A stretch of DNA of 64,000 nt from Candidatus Accumulibacter appositus (GTDB lineage Bacteria > Pseudomonadota > Gammaproteobacteria > Burkholderiales > Rhodocyclaceae): positions 225 through 64,224 of the forward strand of contig JEMX01000009.1 of assembly GCA_000585055.1 (NCBI GenBank), read 5' to 3'. Below, piece by piece: positions 8,895-19,625 of the stretch. Every line of letters starts with the position of its first letter. Within the stretch, counting starts at the first letter, position 1. The position numbers and the translations under genes are program-made. The notes below the pieces were generated by a model, which saw only the letters and a list, made by a program, of their open reading frames with translations, made no database searches and was not told the origin of the DNA.

Positions 8895-9353
8895 ATGGTT
8901 TTGAAGCGCGCTGCGATACGTTTCTTCTCGATAGCCTGCTTTTGCATGGCACTTATTCAGTCACCCGCGCTGGCACGCGACATGGTCAGCATCAAGGGCT
9001 CAATCGTGAACATGCGCTCGGGACCCAGTACCCGATCCGAAATTCTGTGGGAACTCAAGCGGGGATACCCGTTGCAGGTGCTCAAGCGCAAGGGCAGCTG
9101 GCTGCAGGTGCGTGACTTCGAAAACGACAAGGGATGGGTGGCAAAGTCTCTCACCAACCGCAAGCCACACTATATCGTCAAGGCGTCGGTGGCCAATATG
9201 CGCAGTGGCCCGGGCACCCGTTATCGCATCATCGGCAAGTCCGAACGCTACGATCTGCTGCGCACCCGCAGCGCCAAGGCCGATTGGGTGCAGGTCGAAC
9301 GTTCCGATGGCGTCAAGGGCTGGGTGGCGAAACGCCTTCTGTGGGGTTGGTAA
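8895..9353 (+). CDS. Exported protein with two bacterial SH3 domains
   Basis: 152 residues. A strong ribosome site (GGAGG, 8881-8885) precedes the ATG. The N-terminal 28 residues form a classical signal peptide ending SPALA. Two SH3b repeats follow, each with the NMRSGP[SG]T signature and a GWVAK ending (about 40-90 and 100-148). Bacterial SH3 proteins usually bind peptidoglycan or other envelope ligands in the periplasm. No catalytic domain is present, so a binding or anchoring role is inferred. Confidence 0.82.
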   Translation: MVLKRAAIRFFSIACFCMALIQSPALARDMVSIKGSIVNMRSGPSTRSEILWELKRGYPLQVLKRKGSWLQVRDFENDKGWVAKSLTNRKPHYIVKASVANMRSGPGTRYRIIGKSERYDLLRTRSAKADWVQVERSDGVKGWVAKRLLWGW

Positions 9354-9409
9354 GGCCCACCAGCCGACTGCGCAGGCTGTCCCTGTGCGACAAGCGCCCG
9401 CCCTACGCA

Positions 9410-10324
9410 CTAACCGGCTTGTGTTTGCCGCAGCGCCTTCCCTGCCGCCTTATGCACCAGTCGGCTTAGAGAGTCTAGCGCCGACGACGTAATCCGCCAG
9501 CGATGCCAGAACAGTGGAACATCCAGGCAACGCGGCGCAGCGAGTTCAACGAGTTGCCCCGCTTTCAGGTGCGCCTCGGCCAGCTGCTCCGGGATCATTC
9601 CCCAGGTCATGCCGCGCAGCACCGCTTCACCGAAAGATCGGGTGGTGGGTAGGTAGTGCGTCGGCGGCTTGATGACGGCATCGGTCAGCTGTGCCAAAAA
9701 CGCCTGCTGCAGGGCATCCTTCTTGTTGAACCTCAACATCGGTGCAGCGTTCAGTGACTCGGCATTGATTCCTGCGGAGAAGTGCCGTTCGACATATGAC
9801 GGCGAAGCCAGGGCCAGATAGCGCATCACGCCGAGCGCTTCGACCCGGCAGCCCTGAATCGCCTTGGCATTGGCACTGACGCCAGCCATCACGGTGCCTT
9901 CGCGCAGCAACAGCACCGAGTGATCCTGATCCTCGACCCGGAGATCAAGCGTAATGGTCGTGCTCGCGGCCAGATCATCGAACACCTCAAGAAACCAGCT
10001 GTCGAGAGAGTCGGCGTTGATCACCATCGGGATGCGCACGCTGAATGGGGTGCCGGCGTCGGTATCGACCACGCCCAGTGCCGAGAGCGCCTCGGATTCC
10101 AGAAGGGCAAGCTCTTCCGCGTAGCGTAGCAGGGGGCGTCCGGCGGCCGTTGCCTGGCAGGGCGTGGAGCGCTGGATCAGTACCTGCCCCATGCGTTCCT
10201 CCAGCAACTTGATCCGCTGACTGATTGCCGATGGGGTTACGTTCAACTTTCGTGCAGCCAAGTCGAAACTGCCTTCGCGGATGGCTTCGGCGAAGGCAGC
10301 CAATTGCGCGTTGTCGATCTTCAT
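9410..10324 (-). CDS. argP: LysR-family regulator ArgP
   Basis: 304 residues. It has an N-terminal LysR helix-turn-helix (ARKLNVTPSAISQRIKLLEE, about 24-43) and a C-terminal substrate-binding domain. Sequence and context match ArgP (IciA), which activates the arginine/lysine exporter gene argO in response to basic amino acids. argO is divergent from it, as in enterobacteria and many betaproteobacteria. A copy of repeat A fills most of the shared intergenic region, directly upstream of this start codon. Confidence 0.9.
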   Translation of the reverse strand: MKIDNAQLAAFAEAIREGSFDLAARKLNVTPSAISQRIKLLEERMGQVLIQRSTPCQATAAGRPLLRYAEELALLESEALSALGVVDTDAGTPFSVRIPMVINADSLDSWFLEVFDDLAASTTITLDLRVEDQDHSVLLLREGTVMAGVSANAKAIQGCRVEALGVMRYLALASPSYVERHFSAGINAESLNAAPMLRFNKKDALQQAFLAQLTDAVIKPPTHYLPTTRSFGEAVLRGMTWGMIPEQLAEAHLKAGQLVELAAPRCLDVPLFWHRWRITSSALDSLSRLVHKAAGKALRQTQAG

Positions 10325-10330
10325 GGGTGA

Positions 10331-10454
10331 ATGTGAAAGTCGCGCAAGCGACTCACGACGCTCCCTTCTCCCCTCGCGGGAGAAGGGTTGGGGAAGAGGG
10401 GGAAACGGCCATGACTTACATGACTTGGGGTGTTTCCAGGTTTCATGGCCGTTA
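10331..10454. repeat. Repeat A copy 2, in the argP-argO intergenic region
   Basis: Full-length copy with all three inverted repeats (GTCGCG/CGCAAGCGAC, CCCTTCTCCC/GGGAGAAGGG, ACGGCCATGAC/TTCATGGCCGT). It starts 7 bp from the argP start codon and ends about 90 bp before argO, within the divergent regulatory region. Confidence 0.85.
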
Positions 10455-10543
10455 AAAAAACTAATGAATAGTTAGGAAGTTTAACTGTATTTGTTTTGTG
10501 GCGCACCATAAGCTGACCCCATGGCCAACTTCACTGACAAATC

Positions 10544-11143
10544 ATGCCCACAGACCTGATTGCCGGATTCCTGTCCGGTGCCGTCCTCATTGTCGCCATT
10601 GGTGCCCAGAACTCTTACGTGCTTCGCCAAGGTATCCGACGCGAGCATGTCCTGCCACTGGTGCTTTTCTGCGCCAGCGCCGACGCCCTGCTGATCGTGG
10701 CCGGCGTTGCCGGGCTGGGGGCGCTGATCCAGGCCCAGCCAGGCTTGCTCGGCCTGGCGCGCTACGGCGGTGCGGCGTTTTTGCTTGCCTACGGACTGGC
10801 ATCTGCGCAGCGTGCCTGGAAACCACAACAACTGGTCCTCGGCGCCGGGACCCGCTTGCCGCTCGGTGTGGCCATGGCCACCTGCCTTGGCTTTACCTTT
10901 CTGAATCCGCATGTCTATCTGGATACGGTGATTCTTCTCGGCGCGCTGGCCAGCCAGAGAGAAGAAGGACGATGGATTTTTGCCGCGGGAGCTGCTGGCG
11001 CGAGCTTTGTCTGGTTCTTTGCGCTCGGTTACGGGGCGCGTTTTCTGGCGCCGCTGTTCGCCAAACCTCTCTCCTGGCGCATCCTCGATTCAATGATCAG
11101 CATGACGATGCTTGGGCTCGGGAGTCTGTTGATTCTGGAGTAG
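10544..11143 (+). CDS. argO: LysE/ArgO-family amino acid exporter
   Basis: 199 residues, about six membrane helices. The N-terminal SGAVLIVAIGAQNSYVLRQG is typical of LysE/ArgO, and the internal FTFLNPHVYLDTVILLGA is the family's conserved Asn-Pro motif. It exports arginine and/or lysine across the inner membrane. It is divergent from argP, its expected activator. Confidence 0.9.
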   Translation: MPTDLIAGFLSGAVLIVAIGAQNSYVLRQGIRREHVLPLVLFCASADALLIVAGVAGLGALIQAQPGLLGLARYGGAAFLLAYGLASAQRAWKPQQLVLGAGTRLPLGVAMATCLGFTFLNPHVYLDTVILLGALASQREEGRWIFAAGAAGASFVWFFALGYGARFLAPLFAKPLSWRILDSMISMTMLGLGSLLILE

Positions 11144-11263
11144 CCGCCTGGCAATGCTTGGCGGATCCTTGCTTCACTTGGCGTCTGTGTACGCCGGAGC
11201 CTGGGCAAGCGCTTGACGAGAATTTCCCTTGCCGGATCTTCGGGCTTGCCTTTTTATCCAAGG

Positions 11264-11279
11264 CTGTATAAAAATACAG
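11264..11279 (+). promoter_or_regulatory. LexA (SOS) box
   Basis: CTGTATAAAAATACAG fits the CTGT-N8-ACAG consensus exactly. It lies 25 bp before the lexA start and overlaps the expected promoter, consistent with autoregulation and SOS control of the lexA-imuA-imuB operon. Confidence 0.9.
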
Positions 11280-11303
11280 TCCTGACGACAGGAGCTCACG
11301 ATC

Positions 11304-11915
11304 ATGACCAGAGGTGCATCGCTTACCCCGCGACAACAGGAAATTCTCGACTTCATTCGTAACACACTGGAAATCCTCGGCGCGCCACCGACTCGGGCGG
11401 AAATCGCCAGTGCCTTCGGATTCGCCTCGCACAATGCTGCTGAGGAGCACCTCAAGGCGCTTGCCAAGAAAGGCATCATCGTGCTTGAACCCGGTTCGGC
11501 ACGTGGTATCCGCCTGGTCGAGCAACTCGGTTTGCCGCTGATCGGCAGTGTGGCTGCCGGCAGTCCGATTCTGGCGGTGGAAAACGTACAGTGCCGTTAT
11601 ACGGTCGATGCCAGTCTGTTCAAGCCGCGTGCCGACTTTCTCTTGCGCGTGCGCGGCCTGTCGATGATCAACGCCGGCATTCTGGACGGGGATCTGCTCG
11701 CCGTGCATCGCAGTAGCGAAGTACGCAACGGCCAGATTGTCGTTGCCCGGCTCGATGACGAGGTGACGGTCAAGCGTTTTCGCCGGCAGGGAGGGACGGT
11801 CGAACTGATCGCCGAGAATCCCGATTTCGAACCGATCGTCGTCGATTCGGAAGCGCAAAAATTGGCTATCGAAGGCATCGCTGTCGGCGTGATCCGCGGC
11901 AGCGAGACGATGTGA
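11304..11915 (+). CDS. lexA: LexA repressor
   Basis: 203 residues. An N-terminal winged helix ([16 protein letters not shown], about 8-23) is followed by the S24 peptidase domain. The Ala-Gly self-cleavage site is in SVAAGSP (about 85). The catalytic serine is in [10 protein letters not shown] and the lysine in EVTVKRF. LexA represses SOS genes until RecA filaments trigger its self-cleavage. It is the first gene of an SOS mutagenesis operon: its stop overlaps the imuA GTG. Confidence 0.96.
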   Translation: MTRGASLTPRQQEILDFIRNTLEILGAPPTRAEIASAFGFASHNAAEEHLKALAKKGIIVLEPGSARGIRLVEQLGLPLIGSVAAGSPILAVENVQCRYTVDASLFKPRADFLLRVRGLSMINAGILDGDLLAVHRSSEVRNGQIVVARLDDEVTVKRFRRQGGTVELIAENPDFEPIVVDSEAQKLAIEGIAVGVIRGSETM

Positions 11916-12685
11916 GTGCCGCTTGGCCTCTTTTCACTTGCCAGCCGTCCGGCCTTCCATACTTCCCAATGTCTGCCATGTCTTCATCGCTAACGCTTTC
12001 GCAAGTTCTTGATCGCCCCGATGTCTGGCGCGGCGATACGCTGGCCAGAGCACCCTTGCCCGGAGTGCCGACGGGCTTTGCCGAACTTGACCGGGAGCTG
12101 CCCGGCGGCGGCTGGCCGCGTGGCGGCTTGACCGAAATCCTGCCCTTGCGTCGGGGTATTGGCGAATTGAGTCTGCTATTGCCAGCACTGGCGCGGCTGT
12201 CGAGCGACGAACTTGCCTGGCTCGTCTGTGTGGCCTCGCCGCATCCGCTGCATGCGCCAGCACTGCACGAATCCGGCATTGATTTATCGCGCCTGCTGGT
12301 GGCCAGCGCGCCCGGTCGGGATAGCGCCTGGGTCTGTGAGCGCTCACTCGCGACTGATGGCGTTGGTGCAGTGGTCGCCTGGCTGCCGGAAATACAGACC
12401 AGCACACTGCGCCGGCTACAGCTTGCTGCCGAGAGCAGTCGCACTCTACTGTTCGTTTTTCGTCCGCCAGCCTGTGCCAGTCAATCCTCGCCGGCGCCGC
12501 TGCGTCTGGCCCTCGAAGGCGAGGGGGAAAAACTGATCGTTCGTCTTCTCAAGCGCCGTGGCAGCGCGCAGTCAGCGTCCCTGCCGATTAGCATTCAACG
12601 CCCGCTGCGCCGGCATCATGCTCTGGCTTGCCCTGTACCTGCCACGTCTGCCGCTCGAAGTCTTTCCCAGCCTGCCGTCGCCTAA
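11912..12685 (+). CDS. imuA: ImuA, translesion-synthesis accessory protein
   Basis: Up to 257 residues from a GTG overlapping the lexA stop; an ATG at 11978, just before [17 protein letters not shown], is a likely alternative start. The protein is a RecA/SulA-like ImuA with the family's [20 protein letters not shown] region (about 50-69, a degenerate P-loop area). In lexA-imuA-imuB(-dnaE2) cassettes, ImuA works with ImuB and DnaE2 in damage-induced mutagenesis. The imuB start lies inside the imuA 3' end. dnaE2 is not in this window. Confidence 0.88.
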   Translation: MSAAWPLFTCQPSGLPYFPMSAMSSSLTLSQVLDRPDVWRGDTLARAPLPGVPTGFAELDRELPGGGWPRGGLTEILPLRRGIGELSLLLPALARLSSDELAWLVCVASPHPLHAPALHESGIDLSRLLVASAPGRDSAWVCERSLATDGVGAVVAWLPEIQTSTLRRLQLAAESSRTLLFVFRPPACASQSSPAPLRLALEGEGEKLIVRLLKRRGSAQSASLPISIQRPLRRHHALACPVPATSAARSLSQPAVA

Positions 12686-13448
12686 AGCCATCGTCAGCCG
12701 TGAACGTGTCGTCATTGCTGACGCGGTGGCGAATTCGGCTGGCGTGATTCCTGGGCTGCGCTTGTCCGAGGCGTGGGCTTTCGTGCCCACACTGGCCGTA
12801 CAGCAGCGCGACCTCGCGCGTGAGCAGCTGGCCCTGACCGGGCTCGCCTGTTGGGCCGGCGGCTTCACCTCGGAAATCTGCTGCCTGCCACCCCAGACAC
12901 TGCTGCTGGAAGTGGCTGCATCCTTGCGTCTTTTCGGCGGCGCCACGGCGCTCTTCGAGCGCATTGTCAGCGGCTGCGCCGAACAGGGCTTTGCTCCGCA
13001 AGCGGCACTGGCGCCCACGCCGCTCGCTGCGCAGTGGCTGGCCCTTGCCGGCGACCATGAGCCCTGTCTCGATATCGGTGAGTTGCCGCTGCGGCTTGGC
13101 AGACTGCCGCTGGCGGTTCTCGACTTCTCGCCGCAGAAGCAGGCCCGGCTCGGCAGTTTTGGCGCGCGTCTGCTCGCTGAGGTGCTTGCTCTGCCGCGCG
13201 CCGGCCTGGCACGACGACTCGGCAGCGGTTTTGTCGCTGACCTGGCGCGTGCGCTCGGTGAGTTACCGGATCCGCGGACGCGCTTTGCCTTTCCGGAGCG
13301 TTTTGTCGAGCGACTGGAACTGCCGACGCGGACGGACAATGCGCTTGCTCTCGGTTTTGCCGGGCGCCGCCTGATCGCCAGCCTGTGTGGCTGGCGGGAT
13401 CGCCAGCCTGTGTGGCTGGCTGGCGGCGCGCGCCGAGGGGGTCAGTGA
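12618..13448 (+). CDS. imuB: ImuB, Y-family polymerase-like protein, truncated by frameshift
   Basis: This is the N-terminal 276 codons. It begins [16 protein letters not shown], as ImuB proteins do, and covers the Y-family polymerase palm/finger region, which in ImuB lacks catalytic acidic residues. A 25-bp duplication at 13373-13426 shifts the frame and translation ends at 13448. The remainder continues in another frame to 14127. The restored protein would be about 494 residues, normal for ImuB. ImuB bridges ImuA, DnaE2 and the beta clamp; a truncated version should lack the C-terminal interaction region. Confidence 0.88.
   Translation: MLWLALYLPRLPLEVFPSLPSPKAIVSRERVVIADAVANSAGVIPGLRLSEAWAFVPTLAVQQRDLAREQLALTGLACWAGGFTSEICCLPPQTLLLEVAASLRLFGGATALFERIVSGCAEQGFAPQAALAPTPLAAQWLALAGDHEPCLDIGELPLRLGRLPLAVLDFSPQKQARLGSFGARLLAEVLALPRAGLARRLGSGFVADLARALGELPDPRTRFAFPERFVERLELPTRTDNALALGFAGRRLIASLCGWRDRQPVWLAGGARRGGQ
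13373..13426. repeat. 25-bp tandem duplication that breaks imuB
   Basis: The unit at 13373-13397 is repeated from 13398, the second copy carrying 4 extra bases (CTGG) before its last CGG. Removing 13373-13397 gives one continuous ImuB frame reading ...RRLIASLCGWLAARAEG.... Confidence 0.93.
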
Positions 13449-14127
13449 ATGCCGCTTCGAGTTTGCCCACGAACGCGCCACGAGGCAGCGATCGAGCACG
13501 GTTCTGAGTCTCGCTTTCAGCACCGCCACGCGCGACTGCGAACGGATTGTCCGGCTACTCATGGAGCGCCTGCAGCGGCTTGAACTACCCGCTGCTGTCG
13601 AGTCAGTCAGCTTGCGGGCCGAGGCAATGGAGGCGCTGGCAGGACGCACGAACAGCCTATTCGGCTTGCGCAGCGAGGGCGCTGGCGGTGATTCGCTGGG
13701 CGCGCTGGTCGAGCACCTGCAGGCGCGCCTGGGGCACGGCCGCGTGCATGCGCTTGCGGCCGTGGCCGAGCACCGCCCGGAGAACGCCTCGCGACGAGTC
13801 AAGCCTGTGCTGCTGGCCGGAGAGAGAACAGCAGCGAAATTGTTTGCCGCTCCGGATCTGTCGGAGAAAACGCCTGGCCCTCGTCCTCTATGGCTTCTGG
13901 CCAGCCCGCTGGCCTTGCGCGAAATGGCCGGTCGGCCGCAGTGTGGGGGGGCCTTGCGTCTGCTTGCCGGGCCGGAGCGCATCGAGAGTGGCTGGTGGGA
14001 TGCTGCCGAGCCCGATGCGCTTGGCGATGTGCGTCGCGACTACTTCGTTGCCATTTCCATGCGCAACGAATGGCTGTGGATCTTTCGTAGCCGGGCAGGG
14101 TGGTTTTTGCATGGCGTGTTTGCCTGA
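13399..14127 (+). pseudogene. imuB: Displaced C-terminal part of imuB
   Basis: About 240 codons continuing ImuB after the frameshift. It includes the little-finger-like region (LLMERLQRLELPAAVESVSL) and the typical ImuB tail, in which GPERIESGWWD is followed by RRDYFVA and the C-terminal LWIFR...WFLHGVFA. It has no credible start site of its own. It belongs to the gene starting at 12618. Confidence 0.85.
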
Positions 14128-14215
14128 AAGCGTCCGATTTGACTGGTGCTTTCTGATCCCCCTTTTTATACTGTGACTATTGTCGAAATCGACCATTTAC
14201 CCGCGGAGCCTGAGC

Positions 14216-14617
14216 ATGGAGTACACCCTTAGCGGCTTGTTACCGAAGGAGCTGCTGATCGATCTACCCGAAATCGATGTTCAGCACGAGGAGATCTTTC
14301 GCCGTATCGAGATGCTCAAGAGTTCATCCTTTGGCAGCAAACCCACATCCCTGGGCGAGTTTCACAGCCTGCTCGACTATCTGGAGTGGCATTTTGCCAG
14401 CGAAGAGCGCGTTGCGCGCCAGCTCGGCGTTGACTTTGCCGATCATGCCCGAATCCACGACGAGAACCTGCGTACGCTACGCAAGGCGCTCGCCGCCGTG
14501 CAGGATGGTTCGCAGGATGTTCACTCCTTCCTGCGGTATACCGAATACTGGTTCGAACGTCATATCTCCGACGAAGACAAGCCCTTCGCCGCCAGGCTGC
14601 GGGCGCGTACTGTCTGA
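14216..14617 (+). CDS. Bacteriohemerythrin
   Basis: 133 residues from the ATG at 14216; a TTG 36 bp upstream is less likely. It is a single hemerythrin domain with the diiron ligands recognisable in order: DVQHEEIF, WHFASEE, HARIHDEN and HISDEDK. Such proteins bind O2 reversibly and may sense, store or deliver it; the role here is unknown. It stands alone between imuB and pgi. Confidence 0.85.
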   Translation: MEYTLSGLLPKELLIDLPEIDVQHEEIFRRIEMLKSSSFGSKPTSLGEFHSLLDYLEWHFASEERVARQLGVDFADHARIHDENLRTLRKALAAVQDGSQDVHSFLRYTEYWFERHISDEDKPFAARLRARTV

Positions 14618-14869
14618 GCTCTTGCGCTGCTCGCGGTCTGTCGTCGTCAATCTGCGCGGCGACGCTCCGCTGCCAGCGAATATGCTTTTCGAGAATGCCC
14701 GTAAACAGTCCCGTGCAGTGCCGTTGACAGTCGTTTTTGCAGCCTTCGCCGCGCATTCTTTTTTGCGTTCTATCGAGCATTCTGGCAAGCTAATAAGCGG
14801 AACAGCATATGTTGTCATATTTCATTGCACGCCCCTTTAATCGGCCATTTGTAGATGGCCTGACCACTC

Positions 14870-14921
14870 CTTGATGAGCTCGTACCGACCATGAACTTGA
14901 TGAGCTCGTACCGACCATGAA
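14870..14921. repeat. 26-bp tandem duplication over the pgi start
   Basis: Two perfect adjacent 26-bp units, 14870-14895 and 14896-14921. Each contains an ATGAA. The upstream ATG (14891) opens a nine-codon reading frame whose TGA overlaps the pgi ATG (ATGA), so the duplication has created an upstream mini-ORF at the pgi start. Confidence 0.93.
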
Positions 14922-16551
14922 CATTACCTCCTCAGCCGCCTGGAAGGCCATTGAAGCGCACCGGCAGTCGCTCTCGCCCGTGCATCTCAGAAAACTCTTT
15001 GCAAATGATCCGAATCGCGTCGCCGCACTGTCGCTAAGCTTTGAGGGCCTCCTTTTCGACTACTCGAAGCAGCGTATGGATTCAGCGACGCTGCCCCTGT
15101 TGGTCGAGCTGACCAAAGAAGTCGGACTTGCCGAAGCGACGACCCGGATGTTCAGCGGCGAGAAGATCAACGCCAGCGAAGATCGTTCGGTGCTGCATGT
15201 CGCCTTGCGGCGATCGGGCGCTCCGTTTCCTAGTGCCGACTTCGACGTCATGGCCGAGGTTTTGCCGACGCGTCGGCGCATGGCCGCTTTTGCCGAGCGT
15301 ATTCGTGCTGGCGAGGCGCTTGGTTTTACCGGCCAGCCGATTCGCACAGTCGTCAACATCGGCATCGGTGGCTCCGACCTCGGACCAAAGATGCTCGCTT
15401 ACGCGCTGCGTTCAATCTCGCATCCAGCGCTTGCCGTGCATTATGTCTCCAACCTCGATAGCGCCCAGCTGGCGCCGCTCCTGCAAACGCTTGATCCGCG
15501 CACGACGCTTTTTCTGGTGGCCAGCAAGACCTTCACCACTCAGGAAACGATGCTCAATGCGCAAACTGCGCGCAACTGGCTGGTGGCCAACCTCGGTGAT
15601 GCCGCCGCCGTCGCGCAGCATTTTGCTGCCTTGACGGCCAAGCCCGAGCGGGCGCTTGACTTCGGGATCGACGAGGACTCGGTTTTTCCTCTCTGGGACT
15701 GGGTCGGTGGTCGTTTTTCGCTGTGGTCGGCGGTTGGTCTGGCGTTGATGATCGCCATCGGTCCGCAGGCCTATGCTGAACTGCTGGCCGGTGCCGAGCG
15801 CATGGACGAGCATTTCCGCAGCGCGCCCTTCGAGAGCAACCTGCCTGTGGTGATGGCACTGATCGGGATCTGGAACACCAACTTCCTCGGGGCGACCACC
15901 AACGCCGTGTTGCCCTACAACGAGTCTCTGCGCTACTTCCCGTCCTTCCTACAGCAACTCGAGATGGAGAGCAACGGCAAGTCCGTCGGGATTGATGGCC
16001 AGCCACTCGCGCATGCTTCGAATCCCATCGTCTGGGGGGAGCTCGGCAACAATGGCCAGCACGCGTTCTTCCAGCTTCTCCATCAGGGTGGGCGATTGGT
16101 GCCCTGCGATTTCATTGCTGCCGTGCGTTCGGATTACCCCTTGCCCGGGCATCAGGAGGCGCTGCTCGCCAACTGTTTCGCACAGAGCGCGGCGCTGGCA
16201 TTCGGCAAGACCGAGGATGAGGCACGCAGCGAACTGAGCGGCACCCTGTCGCCCGAGAAGCTTGCGGAACTCCTGCCGCACAAGGTTTTTTCTGGCAATC
16301 AGCCGTCGTCCACGCTGTTGATGTCGCGGCTTGACCCGCAAACGCTCGGTGCCCTGGTGGCACTCTACGAACACAAGGTGTTTGTGCAGGGCGCCATCTG
16401 GGGGCTCAATTCCTTCGACCAGTGGGGCGTCGAGCTTGGCAAGGCGGTGGCCAACAGCATTCTGCCTGCGGTGAGCGACGAACAGCTGGCGACAACACTC
16501 GACGCATCAACGCAAGGGCTGCTGGCCTTTACTCGGCAGCATATTGCCTGA
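14917..16551 (+). CDS. pgi: Glucose-6-phosphate isomerase
   Basis: 544 residues, the standard bacterial PGI length. It has VVNIGIGGSDLGPKM (about 146-160), SKTFTTQET, the catalytic-loop region FDQWGVELGKAVAN near the C-terminus, and MESNGKSV. It interconverts glucose-6-phosphate and fructose-6-phosphate. It heads a glycogen-metabolism cluster (pgi, pgm, glgC, glgA) on the same strand, with gaps of 54, 87 and 20 bp. The start lies in the second copy of a 26-bp duplication. Confidence 0.97.
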   Translation: MNITSSAAWKAIEAHRQSLSPVHLRKLFANDPNRVAALSLSFEGLLFDYSKQRMDSATLPLLVELTKEVGLAEATTRMFSGEKINASEDRSVLHVALRRSGAPFPSADFDVMAEVLPTRRRMAAFAERIRAGEALGFTGQPIRTVVNIGIGGSDLGPKMLAYALRSISHPALAVHYVSNLDSAQLAPLLQTLDPRTTLFLVASKTFTTQETMLNAQTARNWLVANLGDAAAVAQHFAALTAKPERALDFGIDEDSVFPLWDWVGGRFSLWSAVGLALMIAIGPQAYAELLAGAERMDEHFRSAPFESNLPVVMALIGIWNTNFLGATTNAVLPYNESLRYFPSFLQQLEMESNGKSVGIDGQPLAHASNPIVWGELGNNGQHAFFQLLHQGGRLVPCDFIAAVRSDYPLPGHQEALLANCFAQSAALAFGKTEDEARSELSGTLSPEKLAELLPHKVFSGNQPSSTLLMSRLDPQTLGALVALYEHKVFVQGAIWGLNSFDQWGVELGKAVANSILPAVSDEQLATTLDASTQGLLAFTRQHIA

Positions 16552-18249
<1,698 letters not shown>

Positions 18250-18336
18250 GAAGAGGTGACGCGTGGTGCGCGTGCGTACTTACACCCGGTGGCGCCGCCG
18301 GAGGCGATGAATCAAGCTCGAAAAGGGGATAAGAAA

Positions 18337-19605
18337 ATGGTTGACCGGAAGACATTTCAATTGTCACGCAAGGCAATTGCCTTGGTTCTTGCTGGCGGGC
18401 GCGGCAGCAGATTGCACGAACTGACTGACCGGCGCGCCAAACCGGCGGTTCATTTCGGCGGCAAGTTCCGGATCATCGACTTTGCTTTGTCGAACTGCGT
18501 CAATTCGCAGTTTCGACGCATTGGTGTGGTGACGCAGTACAAGTCGCACAGCCTGCTACGCCACTTGCAGCGTGGCTGGAGTTTTCTGCACGGCGAAGTC
18601 AACGAGTTCGTTGACCTGCTTCCGGCGCAGCAACGAATAGATGAGGAGTCCTGGTATCGGGGCACTGCCGACGCGGTATTCCAGAACATCGACATTCTCG
18701 AGACCTATTCACCGCCCCCCGAGTACGTCGTCATTCTGGCCGGTGACCACGTTTACAAGATGAATTACGGCGTCATGCTAGTAGACCACGTCGAGAGCGG
18801 TGCCGAATGCACCGTCGCCTGCATCGAGGTGCCGCGCAAGGAAGCCAGTGGTTTTGGTATTGTTGCCGTCGATGAGAGCGGCATGATCACCGACTTCATC
18901 GAAAAGCCGGCCGACCCACCGTCGATGCCGGGCAATCCGGAGATGTCCCTTTGCAGCATGGGGGTCTACGTTTTCAATGCCAAGTATCTGTATGCCGAAC
19001 TGGCACGTGATATCGGCGACGAGACATCCAATCACGATTTCGGCAAGGACATCATTCCACGCGCCGTGGCTAGTCGCTGCGCAGTCGCACACGCGTTCTC
19101 GCGCAGCTGTGTCATGGCTCCCGATGAACCGTTCAGGGAGCACTACTGGCGTGACGCCGGGACGATTGATGCCTATTGGGACGCCAACATCGATCTTACC
19201 GGCACCGTGCCGGCGCTGAATCTCTATGACAGCAACTGGCCAGTGTGGACCTATCAAGAGCAGTTGCCGCCGGCAAAATTCGTGCACAATCATCTCGATC
19301 GGCGCGGCACAGCCATCGAGTCCACGGTTTCCAGCGGCTGTATTGTTTCCGGAGAAATCAACCGTTCGCTCCTGTTCTCGAGTGCCCGTGTCCATTCCTA
19401 CGCGCGGGTGAACCTGTCGGTGTTGCTTCCCGATACGGTCATTGGATCGCGCGCCCGTCTGAGTCGCTGCGTGGTGGACCGTGCGTGTCAGATTCCGCCG
19501 GGCTTGGTTGTTGGTGAAGATCCGGAAGACGATGCGCGTCGTTTCCGGTATACCGAGAGCGGCATTACGCTGATTACCCAAAAAATGCTCGATCGACTCA
19601 ACTGA
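18337..19605 (+). CDS. glgC: Glucose-1-phosphate adenylyltransferase
   Basis: 422 residues from the ATG at 18337, which follows AAAAGGGGA; an upstream in-frame extension to 18256 lacks a ribosome site. It has the nucleotide-binding [20 protein letters not shown], the substrate motif [25 protein letters not shown]-like [11 protein letters not shown], and a C-terminal left-handed beta-helix region. It makes ADP-glucose, the committed step of bacterial glycogen synthesis, and is usually allosterically controlled. It is followed 20 bp later by glgA. Confidence 0.97.
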   Translation: MVDRKTFQLSRKAIALVLAGGRGSRLHELTDRRAKPAVHFGGKFRIIDFALSNCVNSQFRRIGVVTQYKSHSLLRHLQRGWSFLHGEVNEFVDLLPAQQRIDEESWYRGTADAVFQNIDILETYSPPPEYVVILAGDHVYKMNYGVMLVDHVESGAECTVACIEVPRKEASGFGIVAVDESGMITDFIEKPADPPSMPGNPEMSLCSMGVYVFNAKYLYAELARDIGDETSNHDFGKDIIPRAVASRCAVAHAFSRSCVMAPDEPFREHYWRDAGTIDAYWDANIDLTGTVPALNLYDSNWPVWTYQEQLPPAKFVHNHLDRRGTAIESTVSSGCIVSGEINRSLLFSSARVHSYARVNLSVLLPDTVIGSRARLSRCVVDRACQIPPGLVVGEDPEDDARRFRYTESGITLITQKMLDRLN

Positions 19606-19625
19606 CACGGCCGGCTCGATAGTCC

